Made by a program: the position numbers and the translations under genes. The notes below the pieces were generated by a model. That model did not search any database, was not told the DNA's origin, and saw only the letters and a program-made list of their open reading frames with translations. Source: Microbacterium hydrocarbonoxydans (GTDB lineage: Bacteria > Actinomycetota > Actinomycetes > Actinomycetales > Microbacteriaceae). Taken from it: a stretch of 64,000 nt of DNA. Numbering within the stretch: the first letter of the stretch is position 1; the number at the start of each line of letters is the position of its first letter. Below, piece after piece: positions 1 through 10,044 of the stretch. The stretch spans positions 186,001 to 250,000 of the forward strand of contig NZ_JYJB01000008.1 in the NCBI RefSeq assembly GCF_000956475.1. Reading direction: 5' to 3'.

Positions 1-25
1 TCTCTTCGAAGTTCTTGTCCGTCAT
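1..25 (-). CDS. grpE: GrpE, N-terminal eight codons only
   Basis: An ATG at 23-25 on the minus strand opens a frame reading MTDKNFEE before the window ends. It starts two bases after the dnaK stop codon (28-30), the usual position of grpE, the nucleotide exchange factor of DnaK, in actinobacterial dnaK-grpE-dnaJ operons. The identification rests on position and the acidic N-terminus; the remainder of the gene lies outside the window. Confidence 0.65.
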
Positions 26-27
26 GA

Positions 28-1926
<1,899 letters not shown>

Positions 1927-1935
1927 TCAGGGAAA

Positions 1936-1956
1936 CCTGAGTCGCGATGACTCAAC
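1936..1956 (-). promoter_or_regulatory. HAIR operator (HspR site) of dnaK
   Basis: Read on the minus strand the sequence is GTTGAGT-N7-ACTCAGG, close to the HspR-associated inverted repeat CTTGAGT-N7-ACTCAAG. It overlaps the end of the -10 box and the start of transcription of dnaK, where bound HspR would block RNA polymerase. No hspR gene is in the window; in actinobacteria it normally ends the dnaK operon, which runs off the left edge. Confidence 0.85.
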
Positions 1957-1983
1957 TGTACTCCGGGGCGGGGATGCTGTCAA
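1955..1983 (-). promoter_or_regulatory. Sigma-70-type promoter of dnaK
   Basis: On the minus strand a consensus -35 TTGACA (1978-1983) is separated by 17 bp from a -10 TACAGT (1955-1960). This is the best match to the vegetative consensus in the window. The HAIR at 1936-1956 overlaps its downstream edge. Confidence 0.85.
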
Positions 1984-1984
1984 G

Positions 1985-2013
1985 AAAAGTTGATATGGGA
2001 CGGCTCAACTTTT
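1985..2013 (-). promoter_or_regulatory. Second HAIR-like inverted repeat upstream of dnaK
   Basis: AAAAGTTGA (1985-1993) and TCAACTTTT (2005-2013) form a perfect 9-bp inverted repeat with 11 bp between the arms. The core TTGA-N11-TCAA has the same spacing as the HAIR core, but the inner GT/AC bases are absent. It ends two bases from the -35 box, so it may be a second, weaker HspR site. Confidence 0.5.
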
Positions 2014-2089
2014 GGCGCGGGAATGACCCACACGCCGGAGGTGTTTCGCCCAGTGACGCTCGGCCTCCGAGCACCTCCCCTCCTCCTCA

Positions 2090-2095
2090 TACGAT
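2090..2095 (+). promoter_or_regulatory. Likely -10 box for the DUF1684 gene
   Basis: TACGAT lies 9 bases before the ATG at 2105, preceded by AT so that the context reads CATACGAT. Transcription would begin within a few bases of the start codon. No clear -35 was recognised. Confidence 0.4.
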
Positions 2096-2104
2096 GGGTC
2101 AGCC

Positions 2105-2818
2105 ATGCCTGCACTCGAAGATCACGCCGCCTGGCGCGCCCAGCGCCGCGCCGCCGTCACCGCCCCCACCGGAAATCTCGCGCTCGTCGAGACGCGCTGG
2201 ACAGGGGCTGAGCGCCCCGACATCGCCGCAGAGCAGGCAGGCGCTGCGGCATCCGTCACCGTCACGCCCCTCGAGCGCACCGACATCTCCACCGGTGCGG
2301 CGGAGTACGGTCTGCGGGTCTGGGATGCGGACTCCCCCGCGATCCGCGCGTTCGACCGCATCGACACCTACGACTACGACCCGGACTGGGTGATCGACGC
2401 GCAGTTCATCCCGGTCGACGCCTCGCGCACCGTGCCTTTCGAGCACATCCGCGACAACGGCGGCTCACGCGAGCTGGTCGTCCCCGGAGACATCGTCTTC
2501 ACCCTGAACGGGGTCGAGCACCGTCTGGCCGCCTTCGACGACGGGGGCGTGCTGCTGCTCGTGTTCGGCGACGCCACCAACGGCTCAGAGACCTACGGAT
2601 CCGGTCGCTTCCTCTTCGTCCGCCGCGACGACGACAGCGGCTTCGGCGATCCCGGGGCCGTCGTGCTCGACTTCAACCGCGCCTTCGTTCCGCCGTGCGG
2701 CTTCTCCGCGCAGTACAACTGCCCTCTCCCGCCCGCGCAGAACCGCTTCGCCGAGGCCATCCGCGCCGGCGAGAAGAACGTCGTCTTCACCGGCGGCTTC
2801 GACATCTACTCCGCCTGA
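2105..2818 (+). CDS. DUF1684 domain-containing protein
   Basis: The 237-residue soluble protein has the DUF1684 fold seen in many actinobacteria. The diagnostic C-terminal signature is present: a GSGRFLF strand, DFNRAFVPPCGFSAQYNCPL around residues 185-205, then PPAQNRFAEAIRAGEK. The biochemical role of the family is not established as far as I know. No signal peptide or membrane segment is seen, so it should be cytoplasmic. It is followed after 40 bp by a peptide-type ABC transporter operon on the same strand and may be co-transcribed with it. The start at 2105 is supported by a -10-like TACGAT nine bases upstream and by the absence of a good ribosome site. Confidence 0.85.
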   Translation: MPALEDHAAWRAQRRAAVTAPTGNLALVETRWTGAERPDIAAEQAGAAASVTVTPLERTDISTGAAEYGLRVWDADSPAIRAFDRIDTYDYDPDWVIDAQFIPVDASRTVPFEHIRDNGGSRELVVPGDIVFTLNGVEHRLAAFDDGGVLLLVFGDATNGSETYGSGRFLFVRRDDDSGFGDPGAVVLDFNRAFVPPCGFSAQYNCPLPPAQNRFAEAIRAGEKNVVFTGGFDIYSA

Positions 2819-2858
2819 CCCGCAGCATCCTCACCCGAACACACATCAGGAGATCCCT

Positions 2859-4349
2859 GTGAAGAAGCCCTTCGCGCTCGGCGCGACCATCCTCGTCGCG
2901 GCGCTCGCCCTCGCCGGCTGCTCCTCGTCGAGCGGCACGCCCACCGACAGCGCCGACGCCACGATCCGCATCGGCTCGCTCTACGAGCCCGTGAACCTGT
3001 CGAACGTCGCGGGTGGCGGCCAGGGCGTCACCGAGGCGCTGACCGGCAACGTGTACGAGGGCCTGTACAAGCTCACCGACGACGGCGAGGTCGAGCCGCT
3101 GCTCGCCGAGAGCGCGGAGGTCAGCGACGACGGCCTGACCTACACGATCACCCTGAAGGACGGCGTCTCGTTCCACTCCGGCAAGGCCCTCACCTCCGCC
3201 GACGTCAAGGCGAGCATCGAGGCCGTCACCGCGGAGGACTCGCAGTCGGCCCGCAAATCGGCATTCGAGGTGATCTCGAGCATCGAGACCCCCGACGAGG
3301 CGACCGTCGTGTTCACCCTGTCTCAGCGCTCGATCTCGTTCCTGTACAACCTCAGCTACGTGTGGATCGTGAACGCCGACGCCACCGACCTCGAGACCAC
3401 GGAGGACGGCACCGGGCCCTACACACTCGACGAGTGGAAGAAGGGCAGCACGCTGACCCTCGACCGCTGGGACGACTACTGGGGCGACGCGGCGAAGAAC
3501 GCCGAGGTCGTCTACACGTACTTCACCGATGCGACGGCCGAGAACAACGCCCTGCTCACGGGCGAGATCGACCTCATCACGAGCGTGCAGAGCCCCGACG
3601 CGCTCGATCAGTTCACGGGCGACGACTACGTGATCGCCGAGGGCACCTCCACCACCAAGGAGCTGCTCGCGTTCAACGATCGTGTGGCGCCTTTCGACAA
3701 CGCGCTGGTGCGCAAGGCCATCTACTCGGCCGTCGACACGAAGAAGCTCCTGAACTCCATCTGGGGCGACTACGGCACGCTGATCGGCTCGATGGTGCCG
3801 CCGACCGACCCCTGGTACGAAGACCTCACCGCCGTGAACCCGTACGACGTCGACCTCGCGAAGAAGGAGCTGGCCGAGGCGGGGTACCCCGACGGCTTCG
3901 AGTTCACGCTCGACACGCCCAGCTACGACCCGCACCCCGCCGTCGCGGAGTTCCTGCAGTCGCAGCTCGCCGAGGTGGGCATCACGGTGAAGATCAACAC
4001 GATCAGCGCCGACGAGTGGTACACCAAGGTGTTCAAGGAGCAGGACTTCCAGGCGACCCTGCAGGAGCACGTCAACGACCGCGACGTGGTCTGGTACGGC
4101 AACCCCGACTTCTACTGGGGCTACGACAACGCCGACGTGCAGCAGTGGGTGGCTGAGGCCGAGCAGGCTCCGACGACCGACGAGCAGACCGCGCTGCTGA
4201 AGAAGGTCAACGAGCAGATCGCCGCGGATGCCGCGAGCGTCTGGCTGTACCTCTACCCGCAGATCGTCATCGCCTCGAGCGACCTCAGCGGATACCCTGT
4301 CAACGGCCTGAACTCGCAGTTCTTCGCCTACGACATCGTCAAGTCCTGA
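2859..4349 (+). CDS. ABC transporter solute-binding lipoprotein, peptide/nickel family (SBP_bac_5)
   Basis: This extracytoplasmic lipoprotein would capture a peptide-like or opine-like solute for the permease genes that follow. A signal peptide of about 20 residues ends in the lipobox LAGC (residues 18-21), then a Ser-rich linker. The 496-residue length, the YEGLYKL, SADVKASIEAV and FNDRVAPFDNALVRKAIYSAV segments and the C-terminal LYLYPQIVIA segment are typical of DppA/OppA-type proteins. The start is GTG with AGGAG at 2848-2852, six bases upstream. A long inverted repeat directly after the stop probably uncouples its expression level from the permeases. The substrate cannot be told from sequence. 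Confidence 0.93.
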   Translation: MKKPFALGATILVAALALAGCSSSSGTPTDSADATIRIGSLYEPVNLSNVAGGGQGVTEALTGNVYEGLYKLTDDGEVEPLLAESAEVSDDGLTYTITLKDGVSFHSGKALTSADVKASIEAVTAEDSQSARKSAFEVISSIETPDEATVVFTLSQRSISFLYNLSYVWIVNADATDLETTEDGTGPYTLDEWKKGSTLTLDRWDDYWGDAAKNAEVVYTYFTDATAENNALLTGEIDLITSVQSPDALDQFTGDDYVIAEGTSTTKELLAFNDRVAPFDNALVRKAIYSAVDTKKLLNSIWGDYGTLIGSMVPPTDPWYEDLTAVNPYDVDLAKKELAEAGYPDGFEFTLDTPSYDPHPAVAEFLQSQLAEVGITVKINTISADEWYTKVFKEQDFQATLQEHVNDRDVVWYGNPDFYWGYDNADVQQWVAEAEQAPTTDEQTALLKKVNEQIAADAASVWLYLYPQIVIASSDLSGYPVNGLNSQFFAYDIVKS

Positions 4350-4358
4350 TCCTCCTCG

Positions 4359-4406
4359 ACGCCTCGTGGATGTCGTGCCCTTCCCGGGCGCTGTCCACGA
4401 GGCGTC
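4359..4406 (+). terminator. Strong intercistronic hairpin between binding-protein and permease genes
   Basis: GACGCCTCGTGGA (4359-4371) is a perfect 13-bp inverted repeat of TCCACGAGGCGTC (4394-4406), with a 22-base loop that can itself pair (GCCC with GGGC). It begins nine bases after the stop codon of the binding-protein gene and ends 22 bases before the permease ATG. There is no T-tract, so it is more likely an attenuator or 3'-end stabilising hairpin that keeps the binding protein in excess over the permease. Confidence 0.75.
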
Positions 4407-4428
4407 GTCCGTTCCTCCCATTTGGCCC

Positions 4429-5388
4429 ATGCTCTCCTACCTGATCCGCCGCTTCGCGTTCCTCCTGGTGTCGCTCGTCGTCGCCATGATCGTGATCTTC
4501 GTGCTGCTGCGCCTGCTGCCGGGTGACCCCGCGAACGCGCTGCTGTCCGTCAACGCCACGCAGGAGCAGATCGCGGCGGCGCGGGCACAGGTCGGATCGG
4601 ATCAGCCGCTGCTGCAGCAGTTCCTCACCTGGGCAGGTCACATGCTGCGCTTCGACCTGGGCAGCAGCTACATCTCGACCCTGCCCGTGTGGCCCGAGAT
4701 CTCGGCGCGTCTGGTCGTCACGGTGCCGCTCACGCTGCTCGCGTTCGCCCTCGCGCTGGTGCTCTCGCTCCTCCTCGGCATCACCGCGGCCGTGAAGGCC
4801 GACCGCTGGTACGGCGCGCTGCTGAGCGGATTCGCTCAGCTCGGCATCGCGGTGCCGGTGTTCTGGGTCGGCATCATCCTGGTCTGGATCTTCGCGCTCG
4901 GTCTCGGCATCCTCCCCTCCGGCGGGTTCCCCAGGGACGACTGGGAGGACCCGGCCGATGCGCTGCGCTCCCTGACGCTTCCGGTGATCACCGTCGCCCT
5001 CGTGATGAGCGCCTCCCTGAGCCGCTACGTCCGGGCCGCCACGCTCGATGTGCTGGGCAGCGACTACCTCCGCACCGCTCGCGCGGGCGGCTCCGGGCTC
5101 GGCGAGGCGCTGCTGAGGCACGGCCTGCGCAACGGCGCCGTGCCGGTGATCGCGGTGCTCGGCATCGAGCTGTCGACGACGCTCCTGGGCGCGGTCGTCG
5201 TCGAGAGCGTCTTCACCCTGCCCGGTCTCGGCAGCATGCTGCTGAAGGGCATCGAGCAGCACGACTTCGCGAACATCCAGGGCGTGCTCGTGGTGAGCAC
5301 GCTGTTCGTGCTTCTGGTCGGCTTCCTTGCCGACATCGTCCAGCGCCTGGTCGATCCGCGGCTGCGTGCCAGGGTGGCCGCCCGATGA
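4429..5388 (+). CDS. ABC transporter permease, DppB/OppB type
   Basis: First membrane subunit of the peptide-type importer. From the ATG at 4429 the protein is 319 residues and begins MLSYLIRRFAFLLVSLVVAM, the standard start of DppB-like proteins (first helix at residues 8-28). Five further hydrophobic segments follow, with an extracytoplasmic loop after the first and the EAA-type cytoplasmic loop SDYLRTARAGGSGLGEALLR near residues 215-235. An in-frame ATG at 4366 lies inside the hairpin and would add 21 polar residues unlike the family, so it is rejected. The stop overlaps the start of the next permease by ATGA. Confidence 0.93.
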   Translation: MLSYLIRRFAFLLVSLVVAMIVIFVLLRLLPGDPANALLSVNATQEQIAAARAQVGSDQPLLQQFLTWAGHMLRFDLGSSYISTLPVWPEISARLVVTVPLTLLAFALALVLSLLLGITAAVKADRWYGALLSGFAQLGIAVPVFWVGIILVWIFALGLGILPSGGFPRDDWEDPADALRSLTLPVITVALVMSASLSRYVRAATLDVLGSDYLRTARAGGSGLGEALLRHGLRNGAVPVIAVLGIELSTTLLGAVVVESVFTLPGLGSMLLKGIEQHDFANIQGVLVVSTLFVLLVGFLADIVQRLVDPRLRARVAAR

Positions 5389-6239
5389 CCGCCATCGTGG
5401 AGCAGGTGACGGATGCCGCGCCTCGACGCCGCCCGCATGCGACCCTGATCCTGGGGCTGTGCTTCACCGGCGCGATCGCGGTTCTCGCCCTGGTCTCGCT
5501 GTTCTGGCTGCCTTTCGATCCCTCCGACATCAGCGGAGGGCGCCTCGAGGGGCCGAACGCGGAGCATCTGCTCGGCACGGACAAGCTCGGGCGCGACCTG
5601 TTCACCCAGCTCATGATCGGGGCCCGCATCGCGCTCGTCGTGGGCACGGCATCCGTCGCCCTCGCCGCTGTGCTCGGCGTCGCGATCGGCCTGACCGCCG
5701 CGTTCGCACGGCCCTGGGTCGACGACTCGCTCTCGGCGACGCTGGACGTGATCATCGCGTTCCCCGTGCTGCTGCTGGCGATGCTCGTGGTCGCCGTGCA
5801 GGGGGCGTCGCTGTGGTCAGCGATCCTGGCGATCGGGCTCGCGATGTCGGCGGTGGTCGCGCGTCTCACCCGCATCCTCGCCCGCCGCGTCCTGCACGAG
5901 CAGTTCATCACCGCGGCGCGCACCAGCGGCACGCGTCTGCCCGGCATCATCGCCTTCCACGTTCTGCCGAACATCGCACCGACGCTCGGGGTGAACCTCG
6001 CTCTGCAGTTCGGCGCCGCGGTGCTCGCCGAGGCGAGCCTGTCGTATCTCGGGCTGGGGGCACCGCCGCCAAACGCCTCGTGGGGGCGCCTGCTGCAGGA
6101 GGCGCAGGGCACCGTGCTCACCGCTCCGGTCGGGGCGATCGCTCCGGGCATCGCGCTCGTCGTGCTCGTGCTCGGCGTGAACTTCATCGCCGACGGCCTG
6201 CGCGACTTCGCCGACCCGACCCGCAGGAGGAGCCGATGA
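5385..6239 (+). CDS. ABC transporter permease, DppC/OppC type
   Basis: Second membrane subunit of the importer, 284 residues. An N-terminal cytoplasmic segment is followed by a helix at about residues 20-40, the DPSDISGGRLEGPNAEHLLGTDKLGRDLF region typical of DppC proteins (residues 47-71), five further helices and the EAA loop QFITAARTSGTRLPGIIAFHVLPN. The ATG overlaps the preceding stop codon, and its own stop overlaps the next ATG, so the three genes are translationally coupled. Confidence 0.93.
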   Translation: MTAIVEQVTDAAPRRRPHATLILGLCFTGAIAVLALVSLFWLPFDPSDISGGRLEGPNAEHLLGTDKLGRDLFTQLMIGARIALVVGTASVALAAVLGVAIGLTAAFARPWVDDSLSATLDVIIAFPVLLLAMLVVAVQGASLWSAILAIGLAMSAVVARLTRILARRVLHEQFITAARTSGTRLPGIIAFHVLPNIAPTLGVNLALQFGAAVLAEASLSYLGLGAPPPNASWGRLLQEAQGTVLTAPVGAIAPGIALVVLVLGVNFIADGLRDFADPTRRRSR

Positions 6240-7042
6240 GCCATCTCGAGGTCGCGGGCCTCACGGTCACCGCCGGGGGCCGTCGCCTGGTCGACGATGT
6301 CTCATTCTCGGTCTCGGCCGGAGAGCGTGTCGGCGTGATCGGCGAGTCGGGCTCTGGCAAGTCGGTCACTTCGCTCGCGGTGACGGGTCTCCTCGGCGGA
6401 GGGCTGACGGCATCCGGCTCCGTGCTGCTCGGCGGAACGCAGGTGATCGGCGCGCCAGACCGGATGCTGCGGCCGCTGCGCGGCCCTGTGGCCTCGGTGC
6501 TGTTCCAGGAGCCGCTCACGGCGCTCGATCCGCTGATGCGCGTCGAACGGCAGATCGCCGAGCCGATCAGGCGCCACCTCGGCCTTCGGGGTGCGGCGCT
6601 GAAGGATGCCGTGCGCCGGGCTCTCGACGACGTGTCGCTGCCCGATCCGCGCATCGCCAGGGCCTTCCCGCACGAGCTCTCCGGAGGGCAGCGCCAGCGC
6701 GTGGCCACCGCGATCGCCCTCGCCGCGTCGCCGAAGCTGCTGATCGCCGATGAGCCGACGACGGCTCTGGACGTGACGGTGCAGGACGAGATCCTCGCGC
6801 TGCTCGATCGTCTCGTCGCCGAGCGCGACATGGCATTGCTGTTCATCAGCCACGATCTCGCTGTCGTCGCGCGGATGACCGATCGCGTGATCGTGATGCG
6901 CCGGGGCGTGGCTGTGGAGCAGGGGCCGATCGCCGAGATCGTCGGGGCGCCCCGGCATCCGTACACGCAGGGCCTGGTGTCGAGCGCCCGGGCTCTGGAC
7001 TCGGCGCTCGACGCCCCTGCGACGTCAGGGGAGGCGCGATGA
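6236..7042 (+). CDS. ABC transporter ATP-binding protein, DppD type
   Basis: First ATPase of the importer, 268 residues. It has Walker A GESGSGKS at about residues 37-44, Q-loop in LFQEPLTALDPL, signature LSGGQRQRV, Walker B LLIADEPTTALD and the H-loop His in ISHDLAVV. The C-terminal GAPRHPYTQGL stretch is the oligopeptide/dipeptide ATPase extension. ATGA overlaps at both ends place it in the transporter operon. Confidence 0.94.
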   Translation: MSHLEVAGLTVTAGGRRLVDDVSFSVSAGERVGVIGESGSGKSVTSLAVTGLLGGGLTASGSVLLGGTQVIGAPDRMLRPLRGPVASVLFQEPLTALDPLMRVERQIAEPIRRHLGLRGAALKDAVRRALDDVSLPDPRIARAFPHELSGGQRQRVATAIALAASPKLLIADEPTTALDVTVQDEILALLDRLVAERDMALLFISHDLAVVARMTDRVIVMRRGVAVEQGPIAEIVGAPRHPYTQGLVSSARALDSALDAPATSGEAR

Positions 7043-7803
7043 CGGCCCTCCTCGAGCTGCGGGATGCGCAGTTCTCCTACGGCCGGCGCACGGTGATCGA
7101 CGGCGTCACGTTCGGCGTCTCGGCCGGCCAGGCACTGGGCCTGGTGGGCGAGTCGGGGGCTGGCAAGTCGACGATCTTCTCGCTGCTGCTGGGCCTCGCG
7201 GCTCCCCGCTCTGGCGGGGTGCTGTTCGACGGTGCACCGCTGGACCGGCGCGACCGGCGGCTCATGCGGCGCTTCCGCGCCGAGGTGCAGACGGTGTTCC
7301 AGGATCCGTACTCCTCACTCGATCCACGTCAGCGCATCGATCTGATCGTCGGCGAGCCGCTGCGTTCGCTGGCGATCTCACGCGGTGCCGAGGCGCGGCA
7401 GGCGGTGGCGGAGGCTGTGGGGGCCGTGGGTCTCGATGAGGACGTGCTCGGCCGTTACCCGCATGAGTTCTCGGGAGGTCAGCGTCAGCGCATCGCGATC
7501 GCGAGGGCGATCGTCTCCAAGCCCCGGGTGCTGCTCGCCGATGAGCCGGTCAGCGCGCTGGACGTGACCACGCGGATCCAGGTGATCGAGCTGCTGTCGC
7601 GCCTGCGTGCGGAGACTGGCATGGCGCTCGTGATGGTGTCGCACGATCTGAGCGCGGTCGCCGCGCTGTGCGAGCGCACGGTCGTGCTGCAGGGCGGCCG
7701 CGTCGTCGAAGAGGGGACGACCAGGAACATCCTCGACGCGCCGACGACGGCGTACACGCGCACCCTGGTGTCGGCGATCCCGCGGTTGCCGCGGGAAGTC
7801 TGA
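7039..7803 (+). CDS. ABC transporter ATP-binding protein, DppF type
   Basis: Second ATPase of the importer, 254 residues, pairing with the preceding one as a heterodimer. It has Walker A GESGAGKS, the DppF-like FQDPYSSLDPRQRI Q-loop region, signature FSGGQRQRI, Walker B LLADEPVSALD and HDLSAVAALC. The APTTAYTRTLVSAIP end is a short form of the family's C-terminal extension. It is the last gene of the operon; 49 bp separate its stop from the stop of the converging DUF222 gene. Confidence 0.94.
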   Translation: MTALLELRDAQFSYGRRTVIDGVTFGVSAGQALGLVGESGAGKSTIFSLLLGLAAPRSGGVLFDGAPLDRRDRRLMRRFRAEVQTVFQDPYSSLDPRQRIDLIVGEPLRSLAISRGAEARQAVAEAVGAVGLDEDVLGRYPHEFSGGQRQRIAIARAIVSKPRVLLADEPVSALDVTTRIQVIELLSRLRAETGMALVMVSHDLSAVAALCERTVVLQGGRVVEEGTTRNILDAPTTAYTRTLVSAIPRLPREV

Positions 7804-7852
7804 ACTCGTTTCGCCTGCGAACCGCGGTCTCTGACGGACAGGGGCCCCTTCC

Positions 7853-9181
7853 TCAAAAGGGCGGCTCAGGTTCGGGGTCTTCCGTGAACGTGACCGTGTT
7901 CACCGGCGGTGGGCGGTCGATGTACACCTGGCCGGTGGGGCTCGTCCACGAATAGACGCCGCCCTCGAGGTGTTCGACGTGCCATGGGGTGTGATGCTTC
8001 AGGACATGGTGTCTTCGGCACAGCGCACCGAGGTTGGCGTGGGTCGTCGCGCCACCGAGGGCATGGTCGACCGTGTGATCGAGATCGCTGTCCCGAGCCG
8101 GCATGCCGCATCCGGGGAATCGACACCGTTGATCGCGAGCCTGGAGGTGTCGCCTCAGGTCGGCGGACGGCCGATAGCGGTCGACCGCGAGCACGCCAGC
8201 GGTGATGGGGTGGGTGAGCACGCGATCCCATCCGGACGCCGCACCCGCCAGCGCCTTCGCCGTCGAGAGGTCGATCGGGCAGCGGCCGTTCAGCTCGGCC
8301 GGCGTGCTGTCCACGCCAGCGAGGCTGAGCGCCGGCACTGTGACCGACACGGTCGCGGTGATCGCGGCGAGGAGCCCGTCGGGAGTGTCATGCCCGGCGG
8401 GAGCGCCGGTGAGAAGAACGTCGAGAGCGAGATCGCAGCGGACCTCGTCGAGCGTGCGAGTGTCAGACGCAGGCTCAGGATCTGCCGCAGATGCGCCCGA
8501 CGCGGCAGGACCGAAAGACGCGCCCGGCGACGATGGACCAGCCTGCAGCGCTCTTCCCATCGCAGTGATCCGGTCGAACGCGCCGTGGATCAGGGCCGCC
8601 GGACCGAAGACACCCAGCTCGGCCATCCCATCAGGATGCTCTCTCACCCAGACCCGACGCTTCGCCCGAGCATCCTTGTGCCGGTCGTCGAGACTGCGCG
8701 ACTCGAACCGCTCTGCGACCCGCCGGGCCATCCGGCCTACCCGATTCGGCGACTCCGTCTCGGCGAAGCCGATGATCTGCTCGGAGTAGGCGTCACGGCC
8801 GGCCGGGTCGTCGAGATGCTCGCCGGCCTCGACGATCACACGCGCATGCCCGGCGCTGATGCGGCCCGCTCCCTGCGCCTGCCACACGCGCGGGAATCGC
8901 TCGACGAGGTACGACGCCTCAGCCATGCGACGCTGCACCGTCCGGTCGGACACGCGCAGCGCGGCACCGAGCTCCGCGGCCACCGTGCGAATGGTCAGGT
9001 CGCCGAAATCCTCATGGCCGGCTTCGTCGGCGACCTGCATCGCCAAGCGGGACGCTGTGGCGAGGATGCCGTCACGCACAGCCTGCATCTGACCGATGGT
9101 GCGCTCGACCTCGACGAGCATGCCGGTGAGCGCCCCGAGCGCATCCACCTGCTCGATCGTCGCGCCCACCAGTGCCGTCAT
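7853..9181 (-). CDS. DUF222 / HNH endonuclease domain protein
   Basis: A 442-residue protein of the actinobacterial DUF222-HNH family (relatives include the mycobacterial 13E12 repeat proteins). The N-terminal three quarters are the helical DUF222 region. A complete HNH module lies near the C-terminus: HLQARDQRCRFPGCGM, then SDLDHTVDHALGG and LCRRHHVLKHH, giving the CxxC-like pair, the central His and the final His residues expected of a zinc-binding nuclease. Its cellular role is not known; these genes occur in several copies per genome. The gene converges on the transporter operon and is divergent from the acetyltransferase gene. A second, different member starts at 62817. Confidence 0.9.
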   Translation of the reverse strand: MTALVGATIEQVDALGALTGMLVEVERTIGQMQAVRDGILATASRLAMQVADEAGHEDFGDLTIRTVAAELGAALRVSDRTVQRRMAEASYLVERFPRVWQAQGAGRISAGHARVIVEAGEHLDDPAGRDAYSEQIIGFAETESPNRVGRMARRVAERFESRSLDDRHKDARAKRRVWVREHPDGMAELGVFGPAALIHGAFDRITAMGRALQAGPSSPGASFGPAASGASAADPEPASDTRTLDEVRCDLALDVLLTGAPAGHDTPDGLLAAITATVSVTVPALSLAGVDSTPAELNGRCPIDLSTAKALAGAASGWDRVLTHPITAGVLAVDRYRPSADLRRHLQARDQRCRFPGCGMPARDSDLDHTVDHALGGATTHANLGALCRRHHVLKHHTPWHVEHLEGGVYSWTSPTGQVYIDRPPPVNTVTFTEDPEPEPPF

Positions 9182-9361
9182 ACCTTCATCATGCTCGGGG
9201 CCACCGACATTGCCGCCCTGATCAGAGGCGGAAACCGGCCATGAAGATCACGGAATGGCAACAAGACAATCCACCCCGGGATCGGGCTCTAGGTGAGCGA
9301 GGCCGAGCATCGTACCGAGGAAGGAACATGCCGCCCTGCGAGGGCATGAGCGCGGTCCGCC

Positions 9362-9367
9362 TACCAT
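9362..9367 (+). promoter_or_regulatory. -10 box for a leaderless acetyltransferase transcript
   Basis: TACCAT is followed by exactly six bases and then the ATG at 9374, the spacing at which transcription starts on the start codon. No ribosome binding site is present between them. No convincing -35 box was seen. Confidence 0.5.
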
Positions 9368-9373
9368 CGAGCC

Positions 9374-9886
9374 ATGTCGATCCGCGCCCTCCGAATACGC
9401 GCTGCTTCTCCTGAAGATGCGGACGGGATTGCGGCTGTCCACACCGACTCGTGGAGGGAGACCTACAGCGGACTGATCCCGGACAGGTACTTCGATGCCA
9501 CGGCTCTCGAGCACCGGAGGCGCATGTGGGCGCATATCCTCAGGCTCGATCCCGCGCCGGGACGGATTGTCGTCGCAGAGCGCGACGGGCGCGTAGCCGG
9601 CTTCGCGTTCGCCGGATCGGCACAGCATCCCGACGCGAGGAAGAACACCGAACCTGCACGCGACCTTCATCTCTTCTCGATCTATCTCCTGGCCGATGAG
9701 CACGGCGCAGGCGCCGGACATGCACTGCTGGAGGCCACGATCGGACAGAACCCGGCTCAGCTCTGGGTGATTGGCGCCAACGAACACGCGCGTCGCTTCT
9801 ATGAACGGCACGGTTTCGAGCCGGACGGCTGCATGGTCGAGGACCCTGAACTCAACGGGATCGTGGAGTTCCGAATGGTCCGATGA
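9374..9886 (+). CDS. GNAT family N-acetyltransferase
   Basis: A 170-residue acetyl-CoA-dependent acetyltransferase of unknown acceptor. The family pattern is seen in order: RAASPEDADGIAAVHTDSWRETY at the N-terminus, a central beta strand RVAGFAFAG, the LLADEHGAGAGHALLEA region around residues 108-124 as the acetyl-CoA pyrophosphate loop (GxGxG/A variant), and ANEHARRFYERHGFEPDG at the C-terminus. It stands alone between a divergent DUF222 gene and the chelatase gene. The start fits the TACCAT box six bases upstream. Confidence 0.9.
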   Translation: MSIRALRIRAASPEDADGIAAVHTDSWRETYSGLIPDRYFDATALEHRRRMWAHILRLDPAPGRIVVAERDGRVAGFAFAGSAQHPDARKNTEPARDLHLFSIYLLADEHGAGAGHALLEATIGQNPAQLWVIGANEHARRFYERHGFEPDGCMVEDPELNGIVEFRMVR

Positions 9887-9897
9887 TGAGGCCGTGG

Positions 9898-9932
9898 CGA
9901 CGTTTCGTCTCGCTGCGCTCGCTCAACGGCCG
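9898..9932 (-). repeat. Single dispersed repeat related to the 43.7-kb tandem array
   Basis: Read on the minus strand this stretch contains GTTGAGCGAGCG-type sequence ending GAGACGAAACG, with only a few changes from the unit repeated four times at 43686-43853. It begins 12 bases after the acetyltransferase stop codon, so, like the array, it marks the end of a gene. Confidence 0.7.
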
Positions 9933-10032
9933 CGGGGGGCGTAACCGCGGCGCGGGCGCCTCATTGGCCCGCGGGAGCTTCGGCTCGGCCAGCAGCAGCC
10001 CCGCACGAAACACCACGGTCACACACACCCTT

Positions 10033-10038
10033 TAGAGT
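10033..10038 (+). promoter_or_regulatory. -10 box for a leaderless chelatase transcript
   Basis: TAGAGT lies six bases before the ATG at 10045. There is no purine-rich ribosome site between the box and the start codon, so the mRNA probably begins at the ATG. Confidence 0.55.
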
Positions 10039-10044
10039 CGCTGC

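Noticed and set aside
4366..4428. Longer start for the first permease at 4366
   Set aside because: It would lie in the intercistronic hairpin and add 21 polar residues before the conserved MLSYLIRRF start.
2787..4430. 547-codon minus-strand frame opposite the binding-protein gene
   Set aside because: It is a shadow frame; the plus-strand lipoprotein has a signal peptide, lipobox and full family similarity.
9172..9414. 80-codon frame between the DUF222 and acetyltransferase genes
   Set aside because: Its end overlaps the acetyltransferase start in another frame, composition is not gene-like and no ribosome site is seen.
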